Positions 16,237-30,527 of a stretch of DNA of 64,000 bases are shown here, piece after piece (position 1 is the stretch's first letter; each line of letters starts with the position of its first letter). The notes beneath the pieces are model-generated. The model saw only the letters and a program-made list of their open reading frames with translations. It had not been told where the DNA came from and did no database searches. The translations under genes were made by a program, and so were the position numbers. Origin of the DNA: Streptomyces tateyamensis (GTDB lineage Bacteria; Actinomycetota; Actinomycetes; Streptomycetales; Streptomycetaceae); contig NZ_PYBW01000011.1 in NCBI RefSeq assembly GCF_003205575.1, positions 11,012 through 75,011 on the forward strand, read 5' to 3'.

Positions 16237-17664
16237 TCAGTTGTCCAGCTCGCCGACGTGGTGCACGCGCACCAGGTTGGTGGAGCCGGCCAGGCCGGGC
16301 GGGGAGCCGGCGGTGATGATGACGATGTCGCCGCGCTGGCAGCGGCCCAGGCTGAGGAGTTGGGCGTCGACCTGGGCGACCATCTCGTCGGTGGTCGGGA
16401 CGAAGGGGCCGAGGAAGGTCTCCACGCCCCAGGTGAGGGCGAGTTGGCTGCGGACGGCCTGTTCGTAGGTGAAGGCGAGCACCGGGATGGGCGAGCGGTA
16501 GCGGGTGAGGCGGCGGGCGGTGTCGCCGGACTGGGTGAAGGCGATCAGGTACTTGGCGCCGAGGAAGTCGCCGATCTCGGCGGCGGCGCGGGCGACGGCA
16601 CCGCCTTGGGTGCGGGGCTTGTTGGTGGGGGTGAGCGGGGGCAGGCCGGCGCTGAGGACGTCGCTCTCGACGGCTTCGATGATCCGGCCCATGGTCTTGA
16701 CGGTCTCGACGGGGTACTTGCCGACGGAGGTCTCACCGGAGAGCATCACGGCGTCGGTGCCGTCGAGGACGGCGTTGGCGACGTCGGAGGCCTCGGCGCG
16801 GGTGGGCCGGGAGGCGTTGATCATCGAGTCGAGCATCTGGGTGGCGACGATGACCGGTTTGGCGTTGCGCTTGGCCAGCTTGATGGCGCGCTTCTGGACC
16901 AGGGGGACCTGCTCGAGGGGCATTTCGACCCCGAGGTCGCCGCGGGCGACCATGATGCCGTCGAAGGCGTCGACGATGGATTCGAGGGCGTCGACCGCCT
17001 GGGGCTTCTCGACCTTGGCGATGACGGGGAGGAAGCGGCCTTCTTCGGCCATGATGCTGTGGACGTCCTCGATGTCCTTGCCGCTGCGGACGAAGGAGAG
17101 GGCGATCAGGTCGGCGCCGATCCGCAGGCCCCAGCGCAGGTCGGCGACGTCCTTGTCGCTGAGCGCGGGCACGGAGACGGCGACTCCGGGCAGGTTGAGG
17201 CCTTTGTGGTCGGAGACCAGGCCGCCTTCGATGACGAGGCAGTGGACGCGGGGGCCGTCGACGTGGGTGACTTCGAGGCAGACGCGGCCGTCGTCGACGA
17301 GGATCCGCTCGCCGCGGGTGACGTCGGTGGCGAGGCCCTTGTAGGTGGTGCCGCAGATGTCGCGGCTGCCCGGGACGTCTTCGACGGTGATGGTGAACTC
17401 GTCGCCGCGTTCGAGGAGTACGGGTCCTTCGGCGAAAGTGTCGAGGCGGATCTTCGGACCTTGAAGATCGACCAGAATCCCGACGCTGCGGCCGCTCTCG
17501 TCCGCGGCTTTGCGGACCCGGCGGTAGCGCTCCTCGTGTTCGGCGTGCGAGCCGTGGCTCAGGTTGAGTCGGGCGATGTCCATGCCGGCGTCGACCAGGG
17601 CTTTGATCTGGTCGTACGAGTCGGCGGCGGGCCCGAGGGTGCAGACGATTTTTGCTCGGCGCAT
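16237..17664 (-). CDS. pyk: Pyruvate kinase
   Basis: A 475-residue pyruvate kinase converting phosphoenolpyruvate and ADP to pyruvate and ATP. Signatures include the N-terminal KIVCTLGPA, ARLNLSHG, the active-site VIAKVEKPQAVD segment, GIMVARGDLGVE, the TQMLDSMI helix and the MLSGETSVGKYPVE motif. The C-terminal allosteric domain is complete. I took the ATG at 17664 (MRRAKIV), the family's usual start, over an ATG 18 nt upstream. It is monocistronic, and the upstream 264 bp are shared with the divergent solute-binding protein gene. Confidence 0.97.
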   Translation of the reverse strand: MRRAKIVCTLGPAADSYDQIKALVDAGMDIARLNLSHGSHAEHEERYRRVRKAADESGRSVGILVDLQGPKIRLDTFAEGPVLLERGDEFTITVEDVPGSRDICGTTYKGLATDVTRGERILVDDGRVCLEVTHVDGPRVHCLVIEGGLVSDHKGLNLPGVAVSVPALSDKDVADLRWGLRIGADLIALSFVRSGKDIEDVHSIMAEEGRFLPVIAKVEKPQAVDALESIVDAFDGIMVARGDLGVEMPLEQVPLVQKRAIKLAKRNAKPVIVATQMLDSMINASRPTRAEASDVANAVLDGTDAVMLSGETSVGKYPVETVKTMGRIIEAVESDVLSAGLPPLTPTNKPRTQGGAVARAAAEIGDFLGAKYLIAFTQSGDTARRLTRYRSPIPVLAFTYEQAVRSQLALTWGVETFLGPFVPTTDEMVAQVDAQLLSLGRCQRGDIVIITAGSPPGLAGSTNLVRVHHVGELDN

Positions 17665-17928
17665 GAGTCCGAGGGTATGCATTACCCGCGCGTAACAACG
17701 CCGTTCCGCCGGATCGTCACATGACCACTGACGGAAGCTTCGTTTAACTCTCTGACGCATCATGATCTCTCTTGTCCGCCAGGAGAGTTGACTCATCTGT
17801 CTCGCGGCTGTTGCCGATCCGTGAAAGCCTGTTCACGCCCGGTTCGCCGGTGCGCCGGGTGCCGCTCCGAGCGGGGCGGGAGGCTGGTGTCCGTCGGACG
17901 CCGGGTTCGAGGCTGGGGGGACGGGAAC

Positions 17929-19017
17929 ATGAAGCGCCTGCTGGGCGGCGTGCTGGCACTTGCCCTGGTGGCCGGGGTGGTGGTGCTGATCGCTTCGCAC
18001 TGCTGCAGCCGGCCGACACCTGGTGCCGTCACCAGGGTGAGTGGCCTGATCGGTTCGGAAAAGACCAATTTCTTCGCCGATCCGGCGGTCGCGAAGGCGC
18101 TCTCCGATCAGCATCTGGGCGTCTCGGTGGACCACGCCGGGTCCTGGCAGATGGCCGACCTGTCGAAGAAGGCCAAGTACGACTTCGCGATCCCGTCCAC
18201 CGACGTGATCGGCGCGGACATACCCAACCAGGTGACGACGGTGCCGGTGCGCCCGTTCTACTCGCCGCTGGTGCTGGTGGCTCAGGCGTCGACCGTGGAC
18301 GCGCTGGACCAACTGGGCCTGGTCAGGAGACGGGACGACGGTGTGACGGTCTTCCTCACCAGGGCCTACCTGGACCTGGTCAAGGCGGGGCACCCGAGCT
18401 GGAACGACGTGAAGGGCCACCCCGAGCTGAGCGGGAAGGTCCTGGTCTCCACCACCGACCCGCAGTCCTCGGGCTCGGCCGCGCTCTACCTGGCCACCCT
18501 GGCCTACCTGGACCTGGGCAACAACGTGGTGACCGACCCGGCCTCGGCGGCCCGGGAGGGGACGGCGCTGAAGGGCTTCTTCGGGCCGCAGGGCGCGCTG
18601 CTGGCCAGCAGCGACCAGTTGGTGGGCGATTTCATCGCCGGCGCCGGCAAGCCGCTGATCTGGACGTACGAGTCGGAGGTGGCCGAGCGGGCCCGCGCGG
18701 GGACGCTGCCGAAGGACACGGTGGTGCTCTATCCGGACACCACGATCCAGAGTGACCACACGGTCGTCGAGTTGACGCCGCAGGCGCACCAGCTCGCGCT
18801 CGCCCTGCAGAGCGATCCCGCACTGGTGAAGCTGGAGGCCGACCACGGCTTCCGGCCGGAGACCGATCCGGGCGCCTTCGCGCGGGAGATGGGGGCCACG
18901 GTCCAGGCCAACCACTTCGTGGCCAACGTGGCCGACCTGAAGTCCGCCCAGGCCAACTCGCCGACCGGCGACCTGCTCAAGGCCATGATCAACGCTGCCA
19001 CCGGAAAGAACAGCTGA
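17929..19017 (+). CDS. Extracellular solute-binding protein, membrane anchored
   Basis: A 362-residue type II periplasmic-binding-like protein. Residues 5-24 are one hydrophobic segment followed directly by HCCSR, so it is a signal anchor or an atypical lipoprotein (the cysteines lack a good lipobox). Later parts carry SBP features (LSGKVLVSTTDPQSSGSAALYL). It resembles binding proteins for oxyanions or small organics but no permease or ATPase is adjacent. Its TGA shares one base with the next gene's ATG (TGATG), so the two are coupled. ATG at 17929 was chosen because the hydrophobic segment starts there. Confidence 0.78.
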   Translation: MKRLLGGVLALALVAGVVVLIASHCCSRPTPGAVTRVSGLIGSEKTNFFADPAVAKALSDQHLGVSVDHAGSWQMADLSKKAKYDFAIPSTDVIGADIPNQVTTVPVRPFYSPLVLVAQASTVDALDQLGLVRRRDDGVTVFLTRAYLDLVKAGHPSWNDVKGHPELSGKVLVSTTDPQSSGSAALYLATLAYLDLGNNVVTDPASAAREGTALKGFFGPQGALLASSDQLVGDFIAGAGKPLIWTYESEVAERARAGTLPKDTVVLYPDTTIQSDHTVVELTPQAHQLALALQSDPALVKLEADHGFRPETDPGAFAREMGATVQANHFVANVADLKSAQANSPTGDLLKAMINAATGKNS

Positions 19018-20675
19018 TGCCCCGTCATGCTCCCCGCCGGGCCGTGCTCGGCGCTCTCGCCCTGCTGCTGGCTGCCGTCACCGGTTGCACCAGCGGTTCC
19101 CCGCGCCATGACGGGGGCGCGTCCGGCAGTTCGGCGGCCGCGGCGCCGACCAGTACGCCGGGCACCCTGCGGATCCTGGCCGGCAGTGAGCTGCAGGACC
19201 TGCAGCCGGTGCTGGACGATGCCCAGAAGGCGACCGGGGTGACGGTGAAGTTCACCTTCACCGGCACGCTGGACGGGGCCGACACGGTGAGTTCGGGCAA
19301 GGCCGACGGTGCGTACGACGCGGTCTGGTTCGGTTCCAACCGCTATCTGCGGCTGGACCGGGCGGCCGGTGCCAGGCTGCTCTCGGAGACGCCGGTGATG
19401 GTCTCGCCGGTGGCGGTCGGGGTGCGCTCCTCGCTGCTGCCGGGGCTGGGCTGGGACCCGGCGAAGGTGACCTGGTCGCAGATCGGCGACGCGGTGCAGC
19501 AGGGCAGGCTGACCTTCGGGATGACCGACCCGTCGCGTTCCAACTCGGGCCTGTCCGCGCTGGTCGGGGTGGCCTCGGCGTTCTCGGGGGCGCAGGCGGC
19601 GCTGACCGAGGCGGACGTGGCCAAGGCGACGCCCGCGCTGCACGGCTTCTTCGGCGGCCAGAAGCTGACCTCGGGTTCCTCCGGCTGGCTGGCCCAGGCC
19701 TACCAGCGCACCGCGCAGGGTGGTTCGGGCAATCCGGTGGGTGCGCTGGTGAACTACGAGTCGGTGCTGCTGTCGCTCAACCGGACGCTGCCCGGGGACG
19801 CCCAGCTGACGGTGGTCCGCCCGACGGACGGGGTGGTGACCTCCGACTATCCGCTGAGCCTGCTCAGTTCGGCTCCGCAGTCGGCCAAGGACGACTTCGG
19901 GCGGCTGACGGCCTATCTGCTGCGCCCGGAGGTGCAGCGCAAGATCTCCGACACCACCGAGCGCCGGCCGGTGCTCGCCGGGGCGGCGCTGGGGCCGGGC
20001 CTGTCGCCGGACCGGCGGCCCGAACTGCCGTTCCCGGGCAGCCGGTCGGTGGCGGACGCGCTGCTGGCCGCGTACCAGAACGAGCTGCGCCGCCCGTCGC
20101 GCACGGTGTACGTGCTGGACACCTCGGGCTCGATGTCCGGGGACCGGCTGGCGGCACTGAAGACGGCGCTGGGCGTGCTGACCGGGTCCGGGGACACCCG
20201 GGCGGTGAACCGGTTCCGCAACCGCGAGGAGGTCACGCTGATCTCCTTCGCGGACGACGTGAAGTGGGAGAAGGTGCACCAGGTCCCGGCGACGGCGCCG
20301 GAGTCGGAGCTGGCGGCGATCAACGCCGATGTGCAGAGCCTGTCCACGGACGGCGGTACCGCGATCTACTCGACGCTGGAGGCGGCCTACCGGGAGGTGG
20401 CCAAGCAGCAGGCGGCCGCGAACGACGACCGGTTCACCTCGATCGTGCTGATGACGGACGGGGAGAGCAACGAGGGGGCGAGCGCGAAGGACTTCGCCGA
20501 CTTCTACCAGGCGTTGCCGGCCTCGGGGAAGGCGGTGCCGGTCTTCCCGATCCTGTTCGGCGAGGGGGCCAAGGACCAGTTGCAGGGCATTGCCGACACC
20601 ACGGGCGGCAAGTTGTTCGACGGGATGTCGGGTTCGCTGAGCGGTGTCTTCGAGGAGATCCGTGGCTACCAGTGA
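19017..20675 (+). CDS. Lipoprotein: substrate-binding domain fused to von Willebrand A domain
   Basis: A 552-residue lipoprotein. Signal peptide with lipobox VTGC (C24) and a Ser/Ala-rich tether, then a solute-binding domain (about 50-320, starting GTLRILAGSELQDLQPV) and a vWA domain from about 362 (VYVLDTSGSMSG, MIDAS residues 368-372, and later a conserved Thr and LMTDGESNEG). vWA domains bind metal-dependent protein ligands. The fusion suggests an extracellular sensor or adhesion device. It is coupled to the preceding binding protein. Confidence 0.85.
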   Translation: MPRHAPRRAVLGALALLLAAVTGCTSGSPRHDGGASGSSAAAAPTSTPGTLRILAGSELQDLQPVLDDAQKATGVTVKFTFTGTLDGADTVSSGKADGAYDAVWFGSNRYLRLDRAAGARLLSETPVMVSPVAVGVRSSLLPGLGWDPAKVTWSQIGDAVQQGRLTFGMTDPSRSNSGLSALVGVASAFSGAQAALTEADVAKATPALHGFFGGQKLTSGSSGWLAQAYQRTAQGGSGNPVGALVNYESVLLSLNRTLPGDAQLTVVRPTDGVVTSDYPLSLLSSAPQSAKDDFGRLTAYLLRPEVQRKISDTTERRPVLAGAALGPGLSPDRRPELPFPGSRSVADALLAAYQNELRRPSRTVYVLDTSGSMSGDRLAALKTALGVLTGSGDTRAVNRFRNREEVTLISFADDVKWEKVHQVPATAPESELAAINADVQSLSTDGGTAIYSTLEAAYREVAKQQAAANDDRFTSIVLMTDGESNEGASAKDFADFYQALPASGKAVPVFPILFGEGAKDQLQGIADTTGGKLFDGMSGSLSGVFEEIRGYQ

Positions 20676-21225
20676 GCCGTCGGGGCCGGCCGGGGCGCGG
20701 CGGTCGCCGCTGGGGCGGTGGTTCGACTCGGTGCCGCACTATGCGGGCAGTGCGGCGGGGTTGACCGGGTTGGCGGGTGCGCTGGCGGCGGGGGCCGGCC
20801 TGTGGGCGGTGGCCGCGGTGGGCGGGCTGTACGCGGCGGGGGCGCTGGTGGGCTGGCTGGTGCAGGATCTGCGCGGCCGGGGCTCTCGCCCGGTCCTGCC
20901 GGCGACGGGTCCGGATCCGCAGCTGCTGCGGGAGTTGGAGTCGGAGGTGGGCCGGCGGGCCGAGCAGGTGGCGGCGGCGGGTTGGCCGGCTGCGGCGGCG
21001 CGGCAGGCGGGGCTGCTGCTGGCGGCGGCCGAGGAGGTGGTGCGGCGGGCCGGGCCGGGCGCGGGGGCGCGGGCGTCGGTGGCGGTGCGCGAGTGGGTGC
21101 CGGAGCCGCTGGACTGGTACGAGCGGGCGCTGTGCTGGTGGCGGCTGGAGCCGCTGGGCGAGGATCCGGGGGTGGAGTTCGCGGCCCGGGTGGAGCGCGC
21201 GCTGGCCCGGTTGGCGGCGCTGTAG
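20662..21225 (+). CDS. Small membrane-associated protein of unknown function
   Basis: A 187-residue protein starting at a GTG at 20662, with GAGGAG 5 nt upstream and a 14-nt overlap with the vWA gene. Residues about 28-65 form two hydrophobic segments (AGLTGLAGALAAGAGLWAV, AVGGLYAAGALVGWLV). The rest is a helical Arg/Glu/Ala-rich cytoplasmic domain with DWYERALCWWRLEPLG near its end. I do not recognise the family. Its coupling to the two binding proteins implies they work together. Confidence 0.7.
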   Translation: MATSEPSGPAGARRSPLGRWFDSVPHYAGSAAGLTGLAGALAAGAGLWAVAAVGGLYAAGALVGWLVQDLRGRGSRPVLPATGPDPQLLRELESEVGRRAEQVAAAGWPAAAARQAGLLLAAAEEVVRRAGPGAGARASVAVREWVPEPLDWYERALCWWRLEPLGEDPGVEFAARVERALARLAAL

Positions 21226-21290
21226 CGCGCCTGGGCACGGTCGGGGCCCGGTCGCCCCGTGGCGGGGTGGCCGGGCCCGGTGGTGTCCGG

Positions 21291-21599
21291 TCAGTGGGCC
21301 GAGTGGTGTTCGGCGCCGCGGTGGCGGTGGCCCTTGAGTTCGGCGTGGCCCGGTGCGATGCCGGTGTGGGCCCGTTCCTCGGGGGCGCGGCGCCCGCCGT
21401 GCGCGAACGGGGCGGCGCCGGCCAGGGCCGCGTAGCTGCCGTAGCCGGCCGGGCGGGCAGCCGGGCCGGCGGCGGCCGTGGTGTGCAGCACCGGGCCGAC
21501 GGGGCGCTGGCCGCCGGTGGTGGTCATCATGCCGCGGCGTTCCAGCAGGTCCTGGGTACCGCGGCGCAGCTTGCTGCCGGGTGCGGCTCGTCTGGTCAT
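21291..21599 (-). CDS. Small basic hypothetical protein
   Basis: A 102-residue basic protein, Gly/Ala/His/Arg-rich, beginning MTRRAAPGSKLRRGTQDLL and ending with a histidine-rich tail. A good ribosome site (GGGAGG, 6 nt upstream) supports the ATG at 21599. No domain, signal or membrane segment recognised. It is convergent with the vWA operon, with only about 65 bp between. Function unknown. Confidence 0.5.
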   Translation of the reverse strand: MTRRAAPGSKLRRGTQDLLERRGMMTTTGGQRPVGPVLHTTAAAGPAARPAGYGSYAALAGAAPFAHGGRRAPEERAHTGIAPGHAELKGHRHRGAEHHSAH

Positions 21600-21666
21600 C
21601 TCCGGCCTCCCATCGCTGTCCTTCTGCGATGGTATGTCCGGAGATGACCGCTGCAACCCCGAGGTC

Positions 21667-23124
21667 TCAGAACGGGAACCGGCTGCGGCCGTGCTGGATC
21701 GAGATCCACTTGACCGTGGTGAACGCCTCGACGGTGGCTTCGCCGTTGAGCCGGCCGACGCCGGAGTTCTTCTCGCCGCCGAAGGGCACGATCGGCTCGT
21801 CGGCGATGGTCCCGTCGTTGACGTGGATCATGCCGGTCTCGATCCGCTGCGCCACCTGCACGCCGCGCTCGACCGAGCCGCTGTGCACGGCGCCGCTGAG
21901 GCCGAAGGGGGTGTCGTTGGCGATGGCCACCGCCTCGTCCTCGCCGTCGAACGGGAGCACCATGACCACCGGTCCGAACAGCTCGCGGTGCAGCAGCGGG
22001 TGGCCGGCCGGCACGTCGGTGAGCACCACCGGGTCCACCAGGGTGCCGACGGTGTTGCCGCGCAGCAGGGCGGTGGCGCCGTCGGCGATCACCTGATCGA
22101 CCTCGGCGGTGATCGCGTCGGCCTGGGTGCTGTTGATCAGCGGGCCGAGCTGGGTGCTCGGGTCGGCGGGGTCGCCCACCTTGAGGGTCCTGATCTTGGC
22201 GACGAACTTCTCGGTGAACTCGGCGAGCACGGCGCGGTCCACCAGCACCCGGTTGGCCGCCATGCAGACCTGGCCCTGGTGCGCGAAGCGGCTGAACACC
22301 GCCGCGTCCACCGCGTAGTCCAGGTCGGCGTCGTCCAGCACGATCAGCGCGCTGTTGCCGCCGAGTTCGAGCACGGTGCGCTTGAAGTGGGAGGCGGCGA
22401 CGGTGGCCACGTGGCGGCCGACCCGGTCCGAGCCGGTGAAGGCGATCACCTTGGGCACCGGGTGCTCGATGAACGCGTCGCCGATCTCGGCGATGTCGGT
22501 GACCAGCACGTTGAGCAGGCCGGCCGGCAGCCCGGCGTCCTCGAAGAGCTTGGCGAGCAGGGTGCCGCCGACGATCGGGGCGTCCTGGTGCGGCTTGAGC
22601 ACCACCGCGTTGCCCAGCGCCAGGGCGGGGGCGACGCCCTTGATCGACAGGAACAGCGGGAAGTTGAACGGGCTGATCACCCCGACCACGCCGACCGGCA
22701 GCCGGTACAGCCGGTTCTCCTTGCCGTCCACCGGCGAGGGCAGGATCCGGCCCTCGGGGCGGATGGCCAGCTGCATCGCCTCGCGCAGCATGTCCTTGGT
22801 GAGGGCGAGTTCGAAGCCCGCCTTCAGGTAGGTGCCGCCGAGCTCGGCGATGATCGCCTCGGTGATCTCCTGCTCGCGCTCCTCGACCAGGCGCAGCGCC
22901 CGTTCGAAGACCAGCCGGCGCTGGTAGGGGTTGGTCCTGGCCCACTCGCGCTGGGCGCGCTCGGCGGCCCGGTAGGCCTCGTCGAGTTCGCCGACGGTGG
23001 CCACCGTGATGCTGGCCAGCTTCTCACCGTTGAACGGGTTGATGTCGACGATGTCCCAGGAGCCGCTCCCCGGGCGCCACTGGCCGTCGATGTACTGCAG
23101 GGCGAGTTCCGAAAAGTAGGACAC
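21667..23124 (-). CDS. Aldehyde dehydrogenase family protein
   Basis: A 485-residue NAD(P)-dependent aldehyde dehydrogenase. ISPFNFP has the conserved Asn154, FTGSDRVG is the cofactor glycine region, LELGGNSA contains Glu253, and GQVCMAANR contains catalytic Cys287. The PFGGEKNSGVGR motif is near the end. Closest in look to benzaldehyde/vanillin or succinate semialdehyde type enzymes, but substrate cannot be assigned. GTG at 23124. Single gene, transcribed like its XRE neighbour. Confidence 0.92.
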   Translation of the reverse strand: MSYFSELALQYIDGQWRPGSGSWDIVDINPFNGEKLASITVATVGELDEAYRAAERAQREWARTNPYQRRLVFERALRLVEEREQEITEAIIAELGGTYLKAGFELALTKDMLREAMQLAIRPEGRILPSPVDGKENRLYRLPVGVVGVISPFNFPLFLSIKGVAPALALGNAVVLKPHQDAPIVGGTLLAKLFEDAGLPAGLLNVLVTDIAEIGDAFIEHPVPKVIAFTGSDRVGRHVATVAASHFKRTVLELGGNSALIVLDDADLDYAVDAAVFSRFAHQGQVCMAANRVLVDRAVLAEFTEKFVAKIRTLKVGDPADPSTQLGPLINSTQADAITAEVDQVIADGATALLRGNTVGTLVDPVVLTDVPAGHPLLHRELFGPVVMVLPFDGEDEAVAIANDTPFGLSGAVHSGSVERGVQVAQRIETGMIHVNDGTIADEPIVPFGGEKNSGVGRLNGEATVEAFTTVKWISIQHGRSRFPF

Positions 23125-23203
23125 CTGAATCCCCTTCGCGTGCGTGCGCGATATCCAGCTACCGTGTTCCCCCGGGCTGACTGAGGATCATCCTACTGAT
23201 GAG

Positions 23204-24073
23204 TCAGGCTTCCTGATGCAGTGTCCGCAGAAGCTCGCGGCTCTGCTCGACGGTGAGGCTGTCCACCCGCAGCCGCTCCAGGGTGTCGCGGTACTCCTCC
23301 ACCTCGCGCGGCCGGTCCAGGTAGAGCGCGGTGGTGAACTGCTCGAGGTAGACCACCTCGGCCAGGTCCGGCTCGCGGAAGGAGAGCAGCGAGAAGGTGC
23401 CGCTCTCCACGCCCGCGCCGGCGAAGCCCAGCGGCATCACCTGGATCTCGATGCCCGGGTGCTCGGTCAGTTCCAGCAGCCGGGCCAGCTGACCGCGCAT
23501 CACCTCGGGCCCGCCGCACGGGCGGCGCAGCGCCGCCTCGTCGATCACCGCGTAGACCGCCGGGGCCTGCTCGCCCTGCAGCAGCCGCTGGCGGCGCAGC
23601 CGCACCTCGACCCGCCGGTCGATCTCGCGCTGCGGGGCGGCCAGCGAGCCCAGTTCGACCACCGCGCGGGCGTAGGCCTCGGTCTGCAGCAGCCCGGGGA
23701 CGAACTGCACCTCGTAGCAGGAGATGACGCCGGCCGCCTCCTCGAAGCCGAGGTAGGTCTGGAACCAGGCCGGCACCACGTCGGCGTAGTCGTGCCACCA
23801 GGGCACCTCGTTGGCGGTGCGCACCATGCCGAGCAGTTCGGCGCGCTGTCCCCCGTCCTCGACGCCGTAGAGGGTGAGCAGGTCGGCCACGTCCCGCTCC
23901 TTGAAGCTGACCCGGCCCAGCTCCATCCGGCCGATCTTGGACTCGGAGGCGCGGATCTCGTAGCCGGCGTCCTCCCGGCTGACGCCCTGTGCCTCGCGCA
24001 GCCGGCGCAGTTGGGAGCCGAGCAGCAGCCGTCGGACCGTCACTCCGCTGCCGGTCTGGCCCGTGCCGTTCAT
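23204..24073 (-). CDS. XRE-family regulator with DUF5753 (Scr1 type)
   Basis: A 289-residue regulator. Residues 15-70 form a helix-turn-helix (LRRLREAQGVSREDAGYEIRA). The remainder is the DUF5753 ligand-like domain with VPWWHDYADVVPAWFQTYLGFE and the conserved ESCYEVQFVPGLLQTEAYARAV segment (here ISCYEVQ). These are abundant in streptomycetes and often pair with DUF397 genes; no DUF397 lies beside this one, though a DUF397-like gene occurs at 60664. ATG at 24073 has GGGAGG 7 nt upstream. Confidence 0.92.
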   Translation of the reverse strand: MNGTGQTGSGVTVRRLLLGSQLRRLREAQGVSREDAGYEIRASESKIGRMELGRVSFKERDVADLLTLYGVEDGGQRAELLGMVRTANEVPWWHDYADVVPAWFQTYLGFEEAAGVISCYEVQFVPGLLQTEAYARAVVELGSLAAPQREIDRRVEVRLRRQRLLQGEQAPAVYAVIDEAALRRPCGGPEVMRGQLARLLELTEHPGIEIQVMPLGFAGAGVESGTFSLLSFREPDLAEVVYLEQFTTALYLDRPREVEEYRDTLERLRVDSLTVEQSRELLRTLHQEA

Positions 24074-24475
24074 CGCGCTGCCTCCCCTGGCGCTGTCACG
24101 GACGGCAGTCTGCCATGTCCAACCGTCAACAACCACGGGTGGAAGCTGTGAGTTCGCCGGGGGACGATCGGTGAACGGCCCTGCCGGCGCGCCCTGTTGC
24201 CGGTGCGGGCGAGCGGGCCCGGCTGCACACCGCGCCGGCCGGGGCGCGGTCGGCGGGCTGACTGCGGACATGCCGACGGCGCCTGCCCCCCTTGGTCGGG
24301 GACGGGGCAGGCGCCGTCGTTGGTGCTCCGCTGAGGACCGGCGGCTCTGACGGGTCAGCGATGGAGCGGCCCGGCGAGCCGGGCTGTGTGCGGGAGGGTT
24401 AGGACCGCCGCACGGCGGTCGGAGTGCGGCCCGGCCGCCGAGCAGGTCGGCAGCCGGGTCGCGAGGCGTTGCGGG
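24074..24475. other. Intergenic region between XRE regulator and gltD
   Basis: This 402-bp gap contains the promoter side of the XRE gene (right of 24073) and the gltBD terminator at 24275-24318. I see no coding region or other structure in it. Confidence 0.6.
24275..24318 (-). terminator. gltBD terminator
   Basis: GACGGCGCCTGCCCC at 24275-24289 pairs perfectly with 24304-24318 (15 bp) around a 14-nt loop, about 160 nt beyond the gltD stop. No other gene ends here. Confidence 0.75.
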
Positions 24476-25928
24476 TCAGACCACCAGGGGGCGGTCGGTG
24501 GGGCGGATCGGTGCGGGAAGCGCCGTCTTGCCGCCCAGGTAGGCGTCGACCGCGGCGGCGGCGGAGCGGCCCTCGGCGATCGCCCAGACGATCAGCGACT
24601 GGCCGCGGCCGGCATCGCCGCAGACGTAGACGCCATCGACGTTGGTGGCGAACTTCCCGTCCCGGGCGATGTTACCGCGTGCGTCCAGGTCCACGCCCAG
24701 CTGGTCGACCAGGCCGTTGCCTTGGTCGGTGCCGGTGAAGCCCATGGCCAGGGTGACCAGCTGGGCCGGGATCGACCGCTCGGTGCCCGGGACCGGCTCG
24801 AACCGGCCGTCCTTGAACTCCACCTCGACCAGGTGCAGCTCCTGGACGTTGCCGTCCTGGTCGCCGGTGAAGTGGGTGGTGTTGACGGAGTAGACCCGCT
24901 CACCGCCCTCCTCGTGCGCGGAGGTGACCTTGTAGGTCATCGGCATGGTCGGCCAGGGCTGGCCGGCCGGCCGCGCCTCGCTCGGGCGCGGCATGATCTC
25001 CAGCTGGGTGACCGAGGCCGCCCCCTGGCGCAGCGCGGTGCCCAGGCAGTCGGCGCCGGTGTCACCGCCGCCGATCACGATGACGTGCTTGCCCTTGGCG
25101 CTGATCGGGGAGTCGACGTAGTCGCCCTCCTGGACCTTGTTGGCCAGCGGCAGGTACTCCATCGCCTGGTGGATGCCGTTCAGCTCCCGGCCGGGGACCG
25201 GCAGGTCGCGGGCGGTGGTGGCGCCGGCGGCGACCACCACGGCGTCGAACCGGTTGCGCAGGTCCTGGCCGGTGATGTCCTCGCCCACGTGCACGCCGGT
25301 GCGGAACCGGGTGCCCTCCGCGCGCATCTGCTCGACGCGGCGGTTGATGTGGCGCTTCTCCATCTTGAACTCGGGGATGCCGTAGCGCAGCAGGCCGCCG
25401 ATCCGGTCGGCCCGCTCGTAGACCACCACGGTGTGCCCGGCCCGGGTCAGCTGCTGGGCGGCCGCGAGGCCGGCCGGCCCCGAGCCGACCACGGCGACGG
25501 TCTTGCCGGACAGTCGCTCGGGCACCTGCGGGCGCACCCCGCCGTTGTCCCAGGCCTTGTCGATGATGGTGACCTCGACGTTCTTGATGGTCACCGCGTC
25601 CTGGTTGATCCCCAGCACGCAGGCCGACTCGCACGGCGCCGGGCACAGCCGCCCGGTGAACTCCGGGAAGTTGTTGGTCGCGTGCAGCCGCTCGATGGCG
25701 CCGGACCAGTCGTCGCGGAAGGCCAGGTCGTTCCACTCGGGGATCAGGTTCCCCAGCGGACAGCCGTTGTGGCAGAACGGGATGCCGCAGTCCATGCAGC
25801 GGCCGGCCTGCTTGGTGATGATCGGCAGGAGGCTGCGCTCGACGTAGACCTCGTTCCAGTCACGGAGCCGGACGTCGACCGGGCGGCGCTCCGCCAGCTG
25901 CTTGGGCGTGGTCAGGAAGCCCTTGGGG

Positions 25929-25936
<8 letters not shown>
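24476..25936 (-). CDS. gltD: Glutamate synthase small subunit
   Basis: A 486-residue NADPH-GOGAT beta subunit that passes electrons from NADPH to the large subunit. N-terminal cysteine clusters CMDCGIPFC and CPAPCESAC bind Fe-S centres. [13 protein letters not shown] is the FAD-binding motif, [10 protein letters not shown] is the NADPH motif, and the C-terminal [18 protein letters not shown] is the second FAD motif. ATG at 25936 overlaps the end of gltB by 8 nt, so they form one operon. Confidence 0.97.

Positions 25937-30527
<4,591 letters not shown>

Noticed and set aside
20662-21225. Minus-strand proline-rich frame opposite the small membrane protein
   Set aside because: Composition is an artefact of antisense GC-rich codons and no start signal is visible.
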